Positions 1-5,727 of a DNA stretch of 7,118 nt are shown here, piece after piece. The number at the start of each line of letters is the position of its first letter. The first letter of the stretch is position 1. The notes below the pieces were generated by a model. That model was not told where the DNA came from. It saw nothing but the letters and a program-made list of their open reading frames with translations, and made no database searches. A program made the translations under genes and the position numbers. Source of the DNA: JAWLDB01 sp041686915 (GTDB taxonomy: Bacteria; Bacillota; UBA994; UBA5500); NCBI GenBank assembly GCA_041686915.1, contig JAWLDB010000142.1, positions 1 to 7,118 on the forward strand. Reading direction: 5' to 3'.

Positions 1-71
1 GCATTAAAGCCAAATTAAAAGGAATGAGTCCGGTAGAATACCGAACCCATTCCACTGTAGCTGCTGACTAA
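1..71 (+). CDS. IS3-family transposase (OrfB), C-terminal 22 codons only
   Basis: The open frame enters from the left edge (first complete codon at 3) and ends with TAA at 69-71. The visible residues include KLKGMSPVEYRT, a typical ending of the DDE (rve) integrase-type transposase of IS3-family elements, where a 'L-x-G-x-[ST]-P-x-[EQ]-[YF]-R' string closes the protein. The catalytic DDE residues would lie left of the window. The inverted repeat that follows directly after the stop supports the call. Whether the complete gene is intact cannot be seen. Identification is from family pattern recall. Confidence 0.85.
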   Translation, partial: IKAKLKGMSPVEYRTHSTVAAD

Positions 72-72
72 T

Positions 73-98
73 CTGTCCAACATTTGGGGTGCAGAACA
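73..98. repeat. IS terminal inverted repeat (right, IRR)
   Basis: Read on the minus strand from 98 to 73, the site begins TGTTCTGCACCCC and continues AAATGTTGGACAG. This closely resembles the recalled IS150 terminus, which begins TGTACTGCACCC and contains TGTTGGAC. The outermost bases read TG on this strand (CA on the plus strand), as expected for IS3-family ends. The partner repeat is not in the window. Confidence 0.75.
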
Positions 99-121
99 CA
101 TCCCTGATGCTGCTTTTTTTT
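91..121 (+). terminator. Remnant or hybrid intrinsic terminator at the IS boundary
   Basis: A run of eight T (114-121) directly follows CTGC (110-113). CATC (99-102), loop CCT (103-105) and GATG (106-109) form an inner stem. GCAG at 91-94, inside the IS end, can pair with CTGC, but four bases (95-98, the last of the IS) bulge out. The right arm, loop and T-tract therefore look like a good terminator whose left arm was split at the IS edge. The hybrid hairpin may still terminate transposase transcripts, but less stably. Confidence 0.45.
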
Positions 122-307
122 GCGTGTCCATCCTGTCTCTTCGAGTAGCTCGCCTTTCGCCTGTCTGTATTTTCCATTATCGAACCAAGTTGTAAGAATA
201 TTTGCAATATTAGCCCAATAAAAGAGGAGAGAGGGATCGTCTTGCAGAATAATCCATTGGCTGCAAAAGACGAGCGGCCCAACAAACAAGCTAAAGGAGG
301 AACAGTA
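122..307 (+). other. Leader of the ABC operon; no clear promoter or riboswitch
   Basis: This stretch between the IS/terminator and the first gene must carry the operon promoter unless transcription enters from the IS. I found no good -35/-10 pair. The nearest candidates in the A/T-rich part at 190-221 are badly spaced. Noted items are a short dyad with AATATT at both ends (197-211), a polypurine run holding an SD-like AGGAGAG (226-232) ahead of an in-frame TTG at 242, and the strong SD at 293-300. I did not recognise a riboswitch fold. Confidence 0.4.
293..300 (+). promoter_or_regulatory. Ribosome binding site that sets the GTG start at 308
   Basis: AAAGGAGG lies 7 bases before GTG at 308-310. 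It matches the anti-Shine-Dalgarno sequence very well and favours this start over the in-frame TTG at 242. Confidence 0.85.
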
Positions 308-1435
308 GTGCTGAAGAAGATCCTGGTTATCGCAGTTATGTTAGCCCTGGTGCTAAACCTGACTGCCTGCAGCGAGAAGGTTGACGACTCGTACAAGATC
401 GGTGTTATGACCGGAACCGCTGTACAGAACGAAGAGGAACTCCGTGCGGCAGAGAACGCGCAGGCCAAGTATGGCGACATCATCACCATGACTACCTATC
501 CGGCCAAGTTCACCACCGAGACCGAAACCACTATCTCCAATCTAACAGCCCTGGCCGCTGACCCCCAAGTTAAGGCGCTGGTCATTGTGCAGGCGGTTGT
601 GGGAACAGCCGCTGCCATCGACAAAGTTAGGGCAACCCGTCCTGACATGTTGATTATCGCCGGCACTCCTGGCGAAGACCGCGACCTCATCGCGGGCAAG
701 GCCGATATCGTGCTCCAAACCAACGATATCGAGCGCGGTGTGAACATCGTTGAACAGGCCCATAAAATGGGCGCCAAGAAATTCGTCCACTACTCGTTTG
801 CCCGCCACATGTCCGTTCAGAACCTCTATGATAGAAGGGTTCTGATGGAAGAAACATGTAACGAGCTTGGCATCGAATTCATCCTTGCTGACGCTCCAGA
901 CCCGACTGCAGAAGGTGGCACTGCTGCTACTCAGCAGTTCATCATGGAAGACATTCCGCGCAAGGTAGACGAACACGGTAAGGACACTGCTTTCTTCGGT
1001 ACCAACTGCGCCATGATGGAAGCGATGATCAAGCAGACTATCGCTACCGGCGCTATCTTCCCGGTGCAGTGCTGCCCGTCTCCATATCATGCGCTGCCAG
1101 GAGCACTTGGCATCAGTATTCCTGATGACAAGAAGGGTGACGTGGACTACGCAATGCAGCAGATCGCAGCCAAACTCGAAGAGGCAGGTATGGCTGGTCG
1201 CGTTTCCACCTGGCCCGTACCAGTTAATATGCTGTACGTAGAAGCCGGCGTTGAATACGCCAAGGCTTATCTGGATGGCAAGACTGATGGCAAAAATGAT
1301 TCCGCTGTGCTCGAGCAGATCCTGAAGGATTGCGCCGGTGGAGCCGTTTACCTCAGCAACTTGACTACTGACAAGGGCACCTATGAAAACTACTACCTCT
1401 TCCTGTCCGACTACGTAAACTTCGAAGAAATCTAA
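308..1435 (+). CDS. DUF3798-family substrate-binding lipoprotein of an ABC importer
   Basis: This is the extracytoplasmic ligand-capture subunit of the importer encoded downstream; the ligand is unknown. From the GTG start the product is 375 residues. A signal peptide with Lys3-Lys4 and a hydrophobic stretch (about 5-17) ends in the lipobox LTAC, with Cys21 as the lipidation site (seen). The mature part begins with KIGVMTG and alternates beta strands and helices like a type-1 periplasmic-binding fold (inferred). A later string PVQCCPSPYHALPGALGI looks like a distinctive family motif. From memory it matches Pfam DUF3798, whose members were once suspected to be regulators because of the LacI/PBP1-like fold; the lipobox argues for a binding protein here. 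An in-frame TTG at 242 with its own SD would add 22 residues before the signal peptide, so GTG 308 is preferred. The ATPase gene follows after 83 bases and a hairpin. Confidence 0.85.
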   Translation: MLKKILVIAVMLALVLNLTACSEKVDDSYKIGVMTGTAVQNEEELRAAENAQAKYGDIITMTTYPAKFTTETETTISNLTALAADPQVKALVIVQAVVGTAAAIDKVRATRPDMLIIAGTPGEDRDLIAGKADIVLQTNDIERGVNIVEQAHKMGAKKFVHYSFARHMSVQNLYDRRVLMEETCNELGIEFILADAPDPTAEGGTAATQQFIMEDIPRKVDEHGKDTAFFGTNCAMMEAMIKQTIATGAIFPVQCCPSPYHALPGALGISIPDDKKGDVDYAMQQIAAKLEEAGMAGRVSTWPVPVNMLYVEAGVEYAKAYLDGKTDGKNDSAVLEQILKDCAGGAVYLSNLTTDKGTYENYYLFLSDYVNFEEI

Positions 1436-1452
1436 TAGCATAGTTTAGCTGG

Positions 1453-1484
1453 ATGCAAGGTTGCCAGCACAGGCAACCTTGCAT
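1453..1484 (+). terminator. Intercistronic hairpin (partial terminator or mRNA stabiliser)
   Basis: ATGCAAGGTTGCC (1453-1465) pairs perfectly with 1472-1484 around a 6-base loop, giving a 13-bp stem. Only an interrupted T-rich stretch (TTT, GGC, TTT) follows. It sits between the binding-protein gene and the ATPase gene. In many ABC operons a hairpin in this place makes the binding protein more abundant than the membrane parts, by partial termination or by blocking 3' exonucleases. The structure is seen; the role is inferred. Confidence 0.7.
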
Positions 1485-1518
1485 TTGGCTTTAAAAGCAG
1501 CGTACAAGGAGGGTCATC

Positions 1519-3117
1519 GTGGAGAGCACATATGTCCTTGAAATGAAGGGAATTGAAAAGCAGTACTCCGGCACCAGGGTGCTGAAAGGCGTAGACCTGC
1601 GCGTCAAACCAGGCGAAATCCATGCTCTGTTGGGCGAAAACGGCGCAGGCAAGTCAACCTTGATGAACATCCTGTTTGGTATGTCTGTCATTCATTCTAC
1701 CGGTGGTTTTTCGGGCGAGATCCGCTTCAGCGGCGAACCGGTAGACATCAAGTCCCCGCTGCAAGCGATGGAGTTGGGCATTGGCATGGTGCATCAAGAG
1801 TTCATGTTGATACCGAGCTTCAGTGTAACTGAGAATATCAAGGTCAACCGCGAAATCACCAAACCAACCATGGCTAGTAGGCTGTTCGGGCCCAAGCTCA
1901 ATGTTCTGGACATGCCAAGCATGCACAAAGATGCACGCAAGGCCCTGGATACGATTGGTCTAAGCATTGAAGAATGGACAAAGGTGGCTGGCCTGCCTGT
2001 AGGATATATGCAGTTCATCGAAATAGCCAGAGAGCTTGATAAGAGTAACGTCAAACTGTTGGTCTTCGATGAGCCGACTGCCGTATTGACTGAGGGTGAA
2101 GCGGCCCGGTTGCTGGAAGCTATGAAAGCCATTGCTGCTTCCGGTATAGCCGTGCTGTTCATCACCCACCGTCTGGATGAGGTAATGGAAGTTGCTGATA
2201 CAGTCACCGTCCTTCGCGATGGCGAGTTAATCCGCACCATGCCGAAGGTGGAAGCCGACGTTTTCAAGCTGGCTGAGCTGATGGTTGGCCGCCAAGTGGA
2301 ACGCTTAATTAGGCACGAAGCATCTATTAATGCATCTGAACTGGCCTTATCTATTCGTAATCTAAAGGTGCTGATGCCAGGTGAAGAAGTCCGCCAGGTT
2401 GACCTGGACGTGTATAAAGGCGAGATCATCGGTATTGGAGGCTTAGGCGGCCAAGGTAAGATCGGTATTGCCAACGGCATTATGGGTATGTATCCCGCTA
2501 CCGGTGAAGTGCTGGTGCACGGACAACCCCTCAAGCTGAACAGTACCAAGGCGGCGTATGATGCCGGTTTGGCTTTCGTGTCAGAAGACAGACGTGGTGT
2601 AGGCCTGCTGCTTGACTCTTCCATCGAGTTCAATATAGCCTTCACAGCCATGCAGATGCGCAACAGGTTTCTCTGGAAGCTGGGGCCGCTCAGTCAGGCC
2701 AACTCTAAAGTCATCCGTCAGCATGCCCTCGAAATGATCAAAACGTTGGATATTCGCTGCACCGGGCCACTCCAGCTCACCCGCCGCCTGAGTGGTGGCA
2801 ATCAGCAAAAGGTGTGTATAGCCCGGGCGCTTGCCCTTGAACCAAGTATTCTGTTTGTGTCCGAGCCCACGCGCGGCATCGACGTCGGTGCCAAACGCCT
2901 AGTGATGGAAACGCTGGTCAAGCTGAACCGCGAGCTCGGAATGACCATAATCATGACCTCGAGTGAACTGGCCGAACTCCGGTCCATCTGCAATCGCATC
3001 GCCATTGTCAGCCACGGGGCGATAGAAGGCATCCTTGCACCGGAAGCCAGTGACGTAGACTTCGGCCTGATGATGGCTGGCGACTATAAGAGACTGCGTG
3101 AACAGGGGGCTGACTAG
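1519..3117 (+). CDS. ABC importer ATPase with two fused NBDs (RbsA/NupO type)
   Basis: This 532-residue cytoplasmic subunit hydrolyses ATP to drive import through the two downstream permeases. The GTG start has an SD, AAGGAGGG (1506-1513), 5 bases upstream. NBD1 has Walker A GENGAGKST (39-47), Q-loop Gln93, Walker B Asp184-Glu185 and H-loop His217, but its signature is LPVGYMQ (159-165). NBD2 is the reverse: a degenerate Walker A, GGLGGQGKI (307-315, no Ser/Thr after Lys), Walker B VSEPTRGID with Ser448 for Asp and Glu449 kept, Ser482 in place of the switch His, but a perfect signature LSGGNQQKV (424-432). Because each ATP site joins Walker motifs of one NBD with the signature of the other, one site is consensus and one degenerate. 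SEDRRGVG in NBD2 matches the SEDRK motif of RbsA-type proteins. Length and order fit the CUT2/nucleoside-importer ATPases. The stop is 2 bases before the next gene. Confidence 0.95.
   Translation: MESTYVLEMKGIEKQYSGTRVLKGVDLRVKPGEIHALLGENGAGKSTLMNILFGMSVIHSTGGFSGEIRFSGEPVDIKSPLQAMELGIGMVHQEFMLIPSFSVTENIKVNREITKPTMASRLFGPKLNVLDMPSMHKDARKALDTIGLSIEEWTKVAGLPVGYMQFIEIARELDKSNVKLLVFDEPTAVLTEGEAARLLEAMKAIAASGIAVLFITHRLDEVMEVADTVTVLRDGELIRTMPKVEADVFKLAELMVGRQVERLIRHEASINASELALSIRNLKVLMPGEEVRQVDLDVYKGEIIGIGGLGGQGKIGIANGIMGMYPATGEVLVHGQPLKLNSTKAAYDAGLAFVSEDRRGVGLLLDSSIEFNIAFTAMQMRNRFLWKLGPLSQANSKVIRQHALEMIKTLDIRCTGPLQLTRRLSGGNQQKVCIARALALEPSILFVSEPTRGIDVGAKRLVMETLVKLNRELGMTIIMTSSELAELRSICNRIAIVSHGAIEGILAPEASDVDFGLMMAGDYKRLREQGAD
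3105..3116 (+). promoter_or_regulatory. G-run Shine-Dalgarno inside the ATPase 3' end
   Basis: GGGGGCTGACTA codes for the last residues of the ATPase (GAD plus part of the stop), and its five G, 10 bases before the ATG at 3120, can pair with the CCUCC anti-SD using one G-U pair. The same 12 bases recur at the next junction (4145-4156). This suggests translational coupling. Confidence 0.5.
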
Positions 3118-3119
3118 AG

Positions 3120-4157
3120 ATGCCAATGCTTAAGCAAATGTACACCAACCTGGGAGTAGCTCGCGCAATCATCATCGGCTTCCTGCTTACGCTGGTTGTT
3201 TTGGCGGCAGTGTATGATCTGGACCTGGCTGAACTAGCCAGCAGCAGCCTGGTGCGCACTGGCATGAATGGTGTTCTGGTTCTAGCCATGCTGCCAGGCA
3301 TCGTAAGTGGCATCGGGCCAAACTTCGGCTTGCCACTGGGCGTAATCTGTGGCTTGTTGGGTAGTCTGCTTTCTATTGAGTTTGACCTGACCGGCTTTCC
3401 AGCTTTAGTGGTATCTATGCTCGCAAGTATCCCATTAGCCGTAGCGACCGGGGCTATCTACGGTTGGTTGCTAAACAGGGTTAAGGGTTCCGAGATGATG
3501 ATAGCGACGTATGTCGGTTTCTCCGTAGTATCACTGATGAACCTGGGATGGACGCTTCTCCCCTTCCGGAGTCCGGAGATGAAGTGGCCAATAGGCCGGG
3601 GTTTGCGCGTAACAATCAGCCTGGCCGAACGTTATGAGAAGGTCCTGGACAAACTATGGGCTTTTGAGATTGGTGGCCTGCGCGTACCTACCGGATTACT
3701 GCTGGCTTTCGCGGTCGCGTGTCTCGCGATCTGGCTGTTCCTGCGCAGCAAAACCGGTTTAGCCATGAAGGCTGTCGGTGATAGCAAGCAGTTTGCCTTG
3801 GCTAGCGGCCTGAACGTGGACAAGAACCGCATGCTCGGCACAATCCTCTCTACGGTACTTGGCGCAATCGGTATCGTGGTTTTCCATCAGAGTTATGGCT
3901 TCATCCAAATCTACGAGGCACCGATGTGGATGGGCTTCACCGCTGTCGCTGCCATCCTGATTGGCGGCGCTACCGTACGCAAGGCCAATATCACGCACGT
4001 GATTCTTGGCTGTTTCCTCTTCCAGAGCTTGCTGGTCATCTCCCTGCCGGTAGCCAACCGGATTATCAACGTAGGGGGCGTGGCCGAAGTCGCCCGTATC
4101 ATTGTCTCAAATGGCATCATCCTCTACGCACTAACTCAGGTAGGGGGGGCTGACTAA
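3120..4157 (+). CDS. ABC importer permease, BPD_transp_2 family (first of two)
   Basis: This 345-residue integral membrane subunit forms half of the translocation channel. Hydrophobic segments are visible near 14-32, 49-66, 70-86, 93-118, 126-148, 190-208, 238-258, 270-290, 292-314 and 320-340, with a charged start. The cytoplasmic loop at 209-237 (SKTGLAMKAVGDS, then SGLNVDKNR) is the family's coupling motif that touches the ATPase, equivalent to the 'TrfGralraiGeN...SGInv' loop of RbsC-type permeases. The ATG at 3120 is 2 bases after the ATPase stop; a second ATG at 3126 is possible. It is similar in plan to, but clearly different from, the next permease, so the two probably make a heterodimer, as in the NupP/NupQ nucleoside importer (family knowledge, inferred here). 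Confidence 0.92.
   Translation: MPMLKQMYTNLGVARAIIIGFLLTLVVLAAVYDLDLAELASSSLVRTGMNGVLVLAMLPGIVSGIGPNFGLPLGVICGLLGSLLSIEFDLTGFPALVVSMLASIPLAVATGAIYGWLLNRVKGSEMMIATYVGFSVVSLMNLGWTLLPFRSPEMKWPIGRGLRVTISLAERYEKVLDKLWAFEIGGLRVPTGLLLAFAVACLAIWLFLRSKTGLAMKAVGDSKQFALASGLNVDKNRMLGTILSTVLGAIGIVVFHQSYGFIQIYEAPMWMGFTAVAAILIGGATVRKANITHVILGCFLFQSLLVISLPVANRIINVGGVAEVARIIVSNGIILYALTQVGGAD
4145..4156 (+). promoter_or_regulatory. G-run Shine-Dalgarno inside the first permease 3' end
   Basis: The same 12 bases as at 3105-3116 (GGGGGCTGACTA, here within a run of seven G) encode the C-terminal GAD of the upstream permease and precede the GTG at 4159 by 9 bases. There is no better SD for that GTG, so the G-run likely sets the start and couples the two permeases. 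Confidence 0.5.
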
Positions 4158-4158
4158 C

Positions 4159-5442
4159 GTGAGTACAAAGCTACCAATTCAGATGCCCCCTGGACGCAGG
4201 CCACTTGACTTAAACTCACTAAAGAGCTTCCTGCTCGACAACATGGTCACGGCAATGTTTGTCGTGATCTGTCTCGTCGGCTGGTCGCTATCAGGATTAA
4301 GTGCTCCCTTCGTGGTAAACGACCTGATCAGCCGGCTGGCGCGCAACTCGTTGCTTGTGCTTGCTCTCTTGATCCCAGTCATGGCTGGTATGGGGCTAAA
4401 CTTCGCTATTACTCTGGGCGCTATGTCGGCTCAGTTTGCAGTGATCACAGTTACCCATTTTAAGGTCGGTGGTATTCCCGGCTTCCTGTTGGCAGTGGTG
4501 CTCTCTACCCCAATTGCCATCTTTATCGGTATTTTGGTCGGCAAGCTCCTGAACAAGACCCGGGGCCAAGAGATGATTACCAGCATGATTACCGGCTTTT
4601 TTGCAAGCGGTGTCTATATGCTAATTCTGTTGGTGTTGGTTGGCACCCTTATCCCGCTTAAGAACCCGGACCTGCTTCTCGGGAGCGGTGTTGGCATCAA
4701 GAACACTGTTGATCTGATCGCGATAAGTGGCTCTATGGACAACATTTACAAGATATCGGTTCCGATCGCAGGGCTGGTCGCCGGCTTGGCGCTTTTGCTG
4801 CTAAATACCTGGCGCTTCCTGCGGCCGCACGCTCCTTCAGCCAAGAACCGACTGCTGGTCTATGCCGGTGGCGGACTGCTTCTGGCTGCAGTGTCCGCAA
4901 TCACGCTATTCAGTGGATCTTTGATGAACAACGTCAAGATCCCCGTAATCACCTTCGGCATCATAGCCTTGGGCTGCCTGTTTATTGACTTCATCAGCCG
5001 CACCAAGTTGGGCCAGGATTTCAAGACGGTAGGACAAGATCAGCATGTTGCCCGGGTGTCTGGCATCAATGTCGATAAGACCAGGATACTTGCCATCACC
5101 ATCTCTACCGTGATGGCTGCCTGGGGACAGCTGATGTTGCTGCAGAACATGGGTAACCTTAGTACCTACGACAGCCATACGGCAGTAGGCACCTTTGCTA
5201 TTGCCGCCCTGCTGATTGGCGGTGCCTCGGTAACCAAGGCCACCGTGGGTCAGGCGCTGGTCGGGCTTGTGCTCTTCCATACTCTGTTCATGGTCTCCCC
5301 CTTCGCTGGCAAGAACCTGTTAGGTGATGCCCAGTTAGGCGAATTCTTCCGCTCCTTTGTAGCTTACGGCATTATAGCTGTTTCCCTCGTAATGCACGCT
5401 TGGAAGCGCAGCCGGGATATCAAGAAGAAACTGCAAGAGTAG
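4159..5442 (+). CDS. ABC importer permease, BPD_transp_2 family (second, longer)
   Basis: This 427-residue polytopic membrane protein is the partner of the preceding permease. The GTG start lies 1 base after the upstream TAA. It begins with a hydrophilic N-terminus of about 28 residues rich in Pro and Arg, followed by many hydrophobic segments. The coupling loop at about 279-309 (SRTKLGQDFKTVGQDQ, then SGINVDKTR) matches the loop of the first permease, and LNFAITLGAMSAQ parallels PNFGLPLGVICG there. It is about 80 residues longer. Much of the excess is an added pair of hydrophobic stretches before the coupling loop (about 200-216 and 233-251, ahead of 261-277), where the shorter permease has one. 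The C-terminus is basic (KRSRDIKKKLQE) and probably cytoplasmic. It is the last gene of the operon. Confidence 0.92.
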   Translation: MSTKLPIQMPPGRRPLDLNSLKSFLLDNMVTAMFVVICLVGWSLSGLSAPFVVNDLISRLARNSLLVLALLIPVMAGMGLNFAITLGAMSAQFAVITVTHFKVGGIPGFLLAVVLSTPIAIFIGILVGKLLNKTRGQEMITSMITGFFASGVYMLILLVLVGTLIPLKNPDLLLGSGVGIKNTVDLIAISGSMDNIYKISVPIAGLVAGLALLLLNTWRFLRPHAPSAKNRLLVYAGGGLLLAAVSAITLFSGSLMNNVKIPVITFGIIALGCLFIDFISRTKLGQDFKTVGQDQHVARVSGINVDKTRILAITISTVMAAWGQLMLLQNMGNLSTYDSHTAVGTFAIAALLIGGASVTKATVGQALVGLVLFHTLFMVSPFAGKNLLGDAQLGEFFRSFVAYGIIAVSLVMHAWKRSRDIKKKLQE

Positions 5443-5452
5443 ACAGGAAGCA

Positions 5453-5486
5453 AAAACGGCCAGGAGCCTGTGCTCCTGGCCGTTTT
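5453..5486 (+). terminator. Rho-independent terminator of the ABC operon
   Basis: A perfect 15-bp stem is formed by AAAACGGCCAGGAGC (5453-5467) and its reverse complement (5472-5486) with a CTGT loop. The T-tract (TTTT, 5483-5486) is matched by an A-tract on the left arm, so the structure could act in both directions. It starts 10 bases after the permease stop. The following gene is convergent. Confidence 0.9.
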
Positions 5487-5536
5487 CCAGCACTATGTAG
5501 GCGTTCTATCCTAAGCGAACCCGCTCCCCCTATCTC

Positions 5537-5570
5537 TTGTAGGGGTTGAATTTCATTCAACCCTGGGCAG
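5537..5570. repeat. 34-base palindromic repeat, copy 1 (half unit)
   Basis: This copy is identical over 34 bases to 5675-5708. It contains the hairpin GGGTTGAAT / ATTCAACCC with a 3-base TTC loop, then TGGGCAG. Unlike copy 2, the GGGCAG is followed by unrelated GC-rich sequence, so the second hairpin is missing. A CCCCTA just upstream (5527-5532) can pair with TAGGGG (5540-5545) and may be the trailing edge of another, eroded unit. It lies in the convergent intergenic region. Confidence 0.85.
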
Positions 5571-5674
5571 CGCGGCGCGGTGGGCCAGAGGCCCTCTCAT
5601 ATTGCCTGCGGCCCCGTGTTGTGCACGACTCACCAATTGCGCGACACCGCTGATAATGCGGCCATGAATACTAA
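5571..5674. other. 104-base spacer between the two repeat copies
   Basis: The spacer is GC-rich at first, then mixed. I see no reading frame with an SD and no RNA gene. Only short dyads are visible, such as GGGCC-AGA-GGCCC at 5582-5594. It could be a remnant of sequence inserted into, or trapped between, two repeat units. Confidence 0.4.
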
Positions 5675-5727
5675 TTGTAGGGGTTGAATTTCATTCAACC
5701 CTGGGCAGAATGCAATTCTGCCCCTAC
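5675..5727. repeat. Palindromic repeat, copy 2: complete double hairpin (REP/MITE-like)
   Basis: Two adjacent hairpins of equal build stand one base apart: GGGTTGAAT-TTC-ATTCAACCC (5681-5701) and GGGCAGAAT-GCA-ATTCTGCCC (5703-5723), each with a 9-bp stem and 3-base loop. The outer edges also match: GTAGGGG (5677-5683) is complementary to CCCCTAC (5721-5727), so a single long alternative fold is possible. The unit is too short to code for protein. Similar GTAGGGG-edged intergenic palindromes are familiar to me from Clostridia and Chloroflexi (recall, unverified). The right edge overlaps the stop codon of the minus-strand gene. Confidence 0.85.

Larger units (their letters stand above)
1..98 (+). 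mobile_element. Right end of an IS3-family (IS150-group) insertion sequence
   Basis: The end of the transposase reading frame is followed within two bases by a sequence resembling the IS150-type terminal inverted repeat. The element appears to end with the usual CA at 97-98. The left end and the target duplication partner lie outside the window, so activity and completeness cannot be judged. Its orientation puts the transposase pointing toward the ABC operon. Confidence 0.8.

Noticed and set aside
197..211. AATATT-TGC-AATATT dyad as operator of the importer operon
   Set aside because: AATATT is self-complementary and common in A/T-rich leaders. There is no mapped promoter beside it and no regulator gene nearby, so it is too weak to claim.
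101..307. Possible riboswitch ahead of the importer operon
   Set aside because: I could not fit a known riboswitch core. Only short 4-bp dyads such as CGAG-TAG-CTCG (142-152) are visible.
542..1441. Long minus-strand open frame (299 codons) opposite the lipoprotein gene
   Set aside because: It lies fully antisense to a gene with SD, lipobox and family motifs, has no recognisable domain, and arises from codon bias of the plus-strand gene.
1794..2663. Long minus-strand open frame (289 codons) opposite the ATPase gene
   Set aside because: It is a Ser/Arg-rich translation with low-complexity character, antisense to a clear ABC ATPase. No homology is recognisable.
3926..4153. Plus-strand frame of 75 codons within the first permease
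   Set aside because: It is a shifted frame inside a well-supported membrane protein gene, with no SD or domain.
5537..5708. Two identical 34-base repeats considered as a minimal CRISPR
   Set aside because: There are only two copies with a 104-base spacer, each copy is itself a full hairpin, one copy extends into a second hairpin, and no cas genes are present.
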